Program-made: the position numbers and the translations under genes
Shown here: positions 15,336 through 15,781 of the stretch, one piece after another
Layout of the letters: each line of letters starts with the position of its first letter
Numbering within the stretch: the first letter of the stretch is position 1
Notes under the pieces: generated by a model
Seen by the model: the letters and a program-made list of their open reading frames with translations, nothing else
What the model was told of the DNA's origin: nothing
Databases searched by the model: none
Source: an uncultured Bacteroides sp.
GTDB taxonomy: Bacteria > Bacteroidota > Bacteroidia > Bacteroidales > Bacteroidaceae
Assembly: GCA_900556625.1 (NCBI GenBank)
Contig: USPQ01000061.1
Coordinates: 1 to 15,781, forward strand
DNA: 15,781 nucleotides
Direction of reading: 5' to 3'

Positions 15336-15781
15336 AATGTTTTTTAGTAAAATAACGTCAGCCCGATATAAATCAGTTATAACTATAAATTTTCTTTTTC
15401 AGCGTATAGGAGTATTCGTAGAAGGTGGAAGAACATACCAACGGTTATGCTAAATTCATGTTTAAATAGGTTTGAAATTAATTTGTATTTTATATATGGA
15501 AGAAAAAGTACTTTACTTATAATTAGAATTTGAAATAAAATATGTTAAATTAATAATCTGCTTCATTTGAAGTAAGGTCAACAATTAATGGATTTGTTGG
15601 CTTTTAACAATACTGCAAAGTTAGATGAGGTGTGGAAAACTGATGTGCAATATTTTCCAAATAAGGTGCACGAAATGCTATAAAACGCTTTTTGATAGTA
15701 CAGGCAGCCACTTTCGAAGTTATAGATAAATATGTTTACATTCACTAGGAAAACCTATCGGATAAAATAAAATGTTGGTTA
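15336..15781. other. AT-rich region without a recognised gene; possible small RNA or decayed repeat
   Basis: No convincing protein gene is present in these 446 bases. On the + strand one frame holds a stop-free run from about 15376 to the TGA at 15531 (with an ATG at 15447 giving 28 codons), and later an ATG at 15588 gives a 31-codon frame ending at 15683 (MDLLAFNNTAKLDEVWKTD and on). Both are in the same frame, separated by stops, as expected of either chance or a decayed gene. On the - strand a promoter-like box (15616-15623) and the terminator at 15293-15335 could bracket a transcript of about 300 bases. Confidence 0.4.
15616..15623 (-). promoter_or_regulatory. Candidate -7 promoter element firing leftward in the gene-poor region
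   Basis: On the - strand this reads TAACTTTG followed by CAG, which matches TAnnTTTG and resembles common Bacteroides -7 regions. No TTTG is present at the -33 spacing. A transcript would start near 15610 and reach the terminator at 15335-15293. Confidence 0.3.

Noticed and set aside
1..15781. CRISPR arrays, prophage genes, toxin-antitoxin pairs, restriction systems or intact IS elements
   Set aside because: No spaced direct repeats, transposase or integrase motifs, terminal inverted repeats or defence-gene motifs were found on either strand.

Overview
This window looks like an ordinary chromosomal segment of a Bacteroides-type gut bacterium (Bacteroidota). The evidence is a fused SecDF of about 1,000 residues, lipoproteins with Bacteroides-style lipoboxes, a LruC-domain surface-type lipoprotein, and several promoters matching the Bacteroides -33/-7 pattern (TTTG, about 19-21 bp, TAnnTTTG). 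Start codons have A-rich leaders rather than strong Shine-Dalgarno sites. I cannot fix the species from the sequence alone.

Layout. The left edge holds the 3' part of a tRNA-Arg(CCU) on the + strand. It converges on secDF (- strand), and a perfect 19-bp hairpin terminator lies between them. To the right of secDF, four - strand genes form a tightly packed operon. In transcription order these are rhomboid protease A, rhomboid protease B (with a soluble C-terminal domain), a membrane-anchored endonuclease/exonuclease/phosphatase-family protein, and a lipoprotein peptidyl-dipeptidase of the M3/Dcp family. A 218-bp divergent promoter region separates this operon from a + strand HU gene, which is followed by a terminator, a promoter and argS. 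A - strand LruC-domain lipoprotein gene with its own promoter and terminator comes next, then - strand topA. The last ~450 bases are AT-rich and hold no convincing gene, but they contain a good - strand terminator, a candidate - strand promoter and short decayed-looking reading frames.

How the genes fit together. SecDF, the two rhomboids, the EEP protein and the M3 lipoprotein are all predicted to act at or outside the inner membrane (export, intramembrane proteolysis, peptide degradation). HU, argS and topA are housekeeping genes for chromosome structure, translation and supercoiling. The LruC lipoprotein is the most accessory-like gene.

Points of interest are mainly regulatory. Three reading frames (rhomboid A, argS, topA) appear to begin at a TTG that is really the end of the -7 promoter box. 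Two promoters start directly at the U-tract of a preceding terminator. The LruC lipoprotein start codon sits inside a nested hairpin formed by the leader and early coding sequence. The right-hand end may carry an unannotated small RNA or a decayed repeat. I see no CRISPR array, prophage, intact IS element or clearly new multi-gene system.
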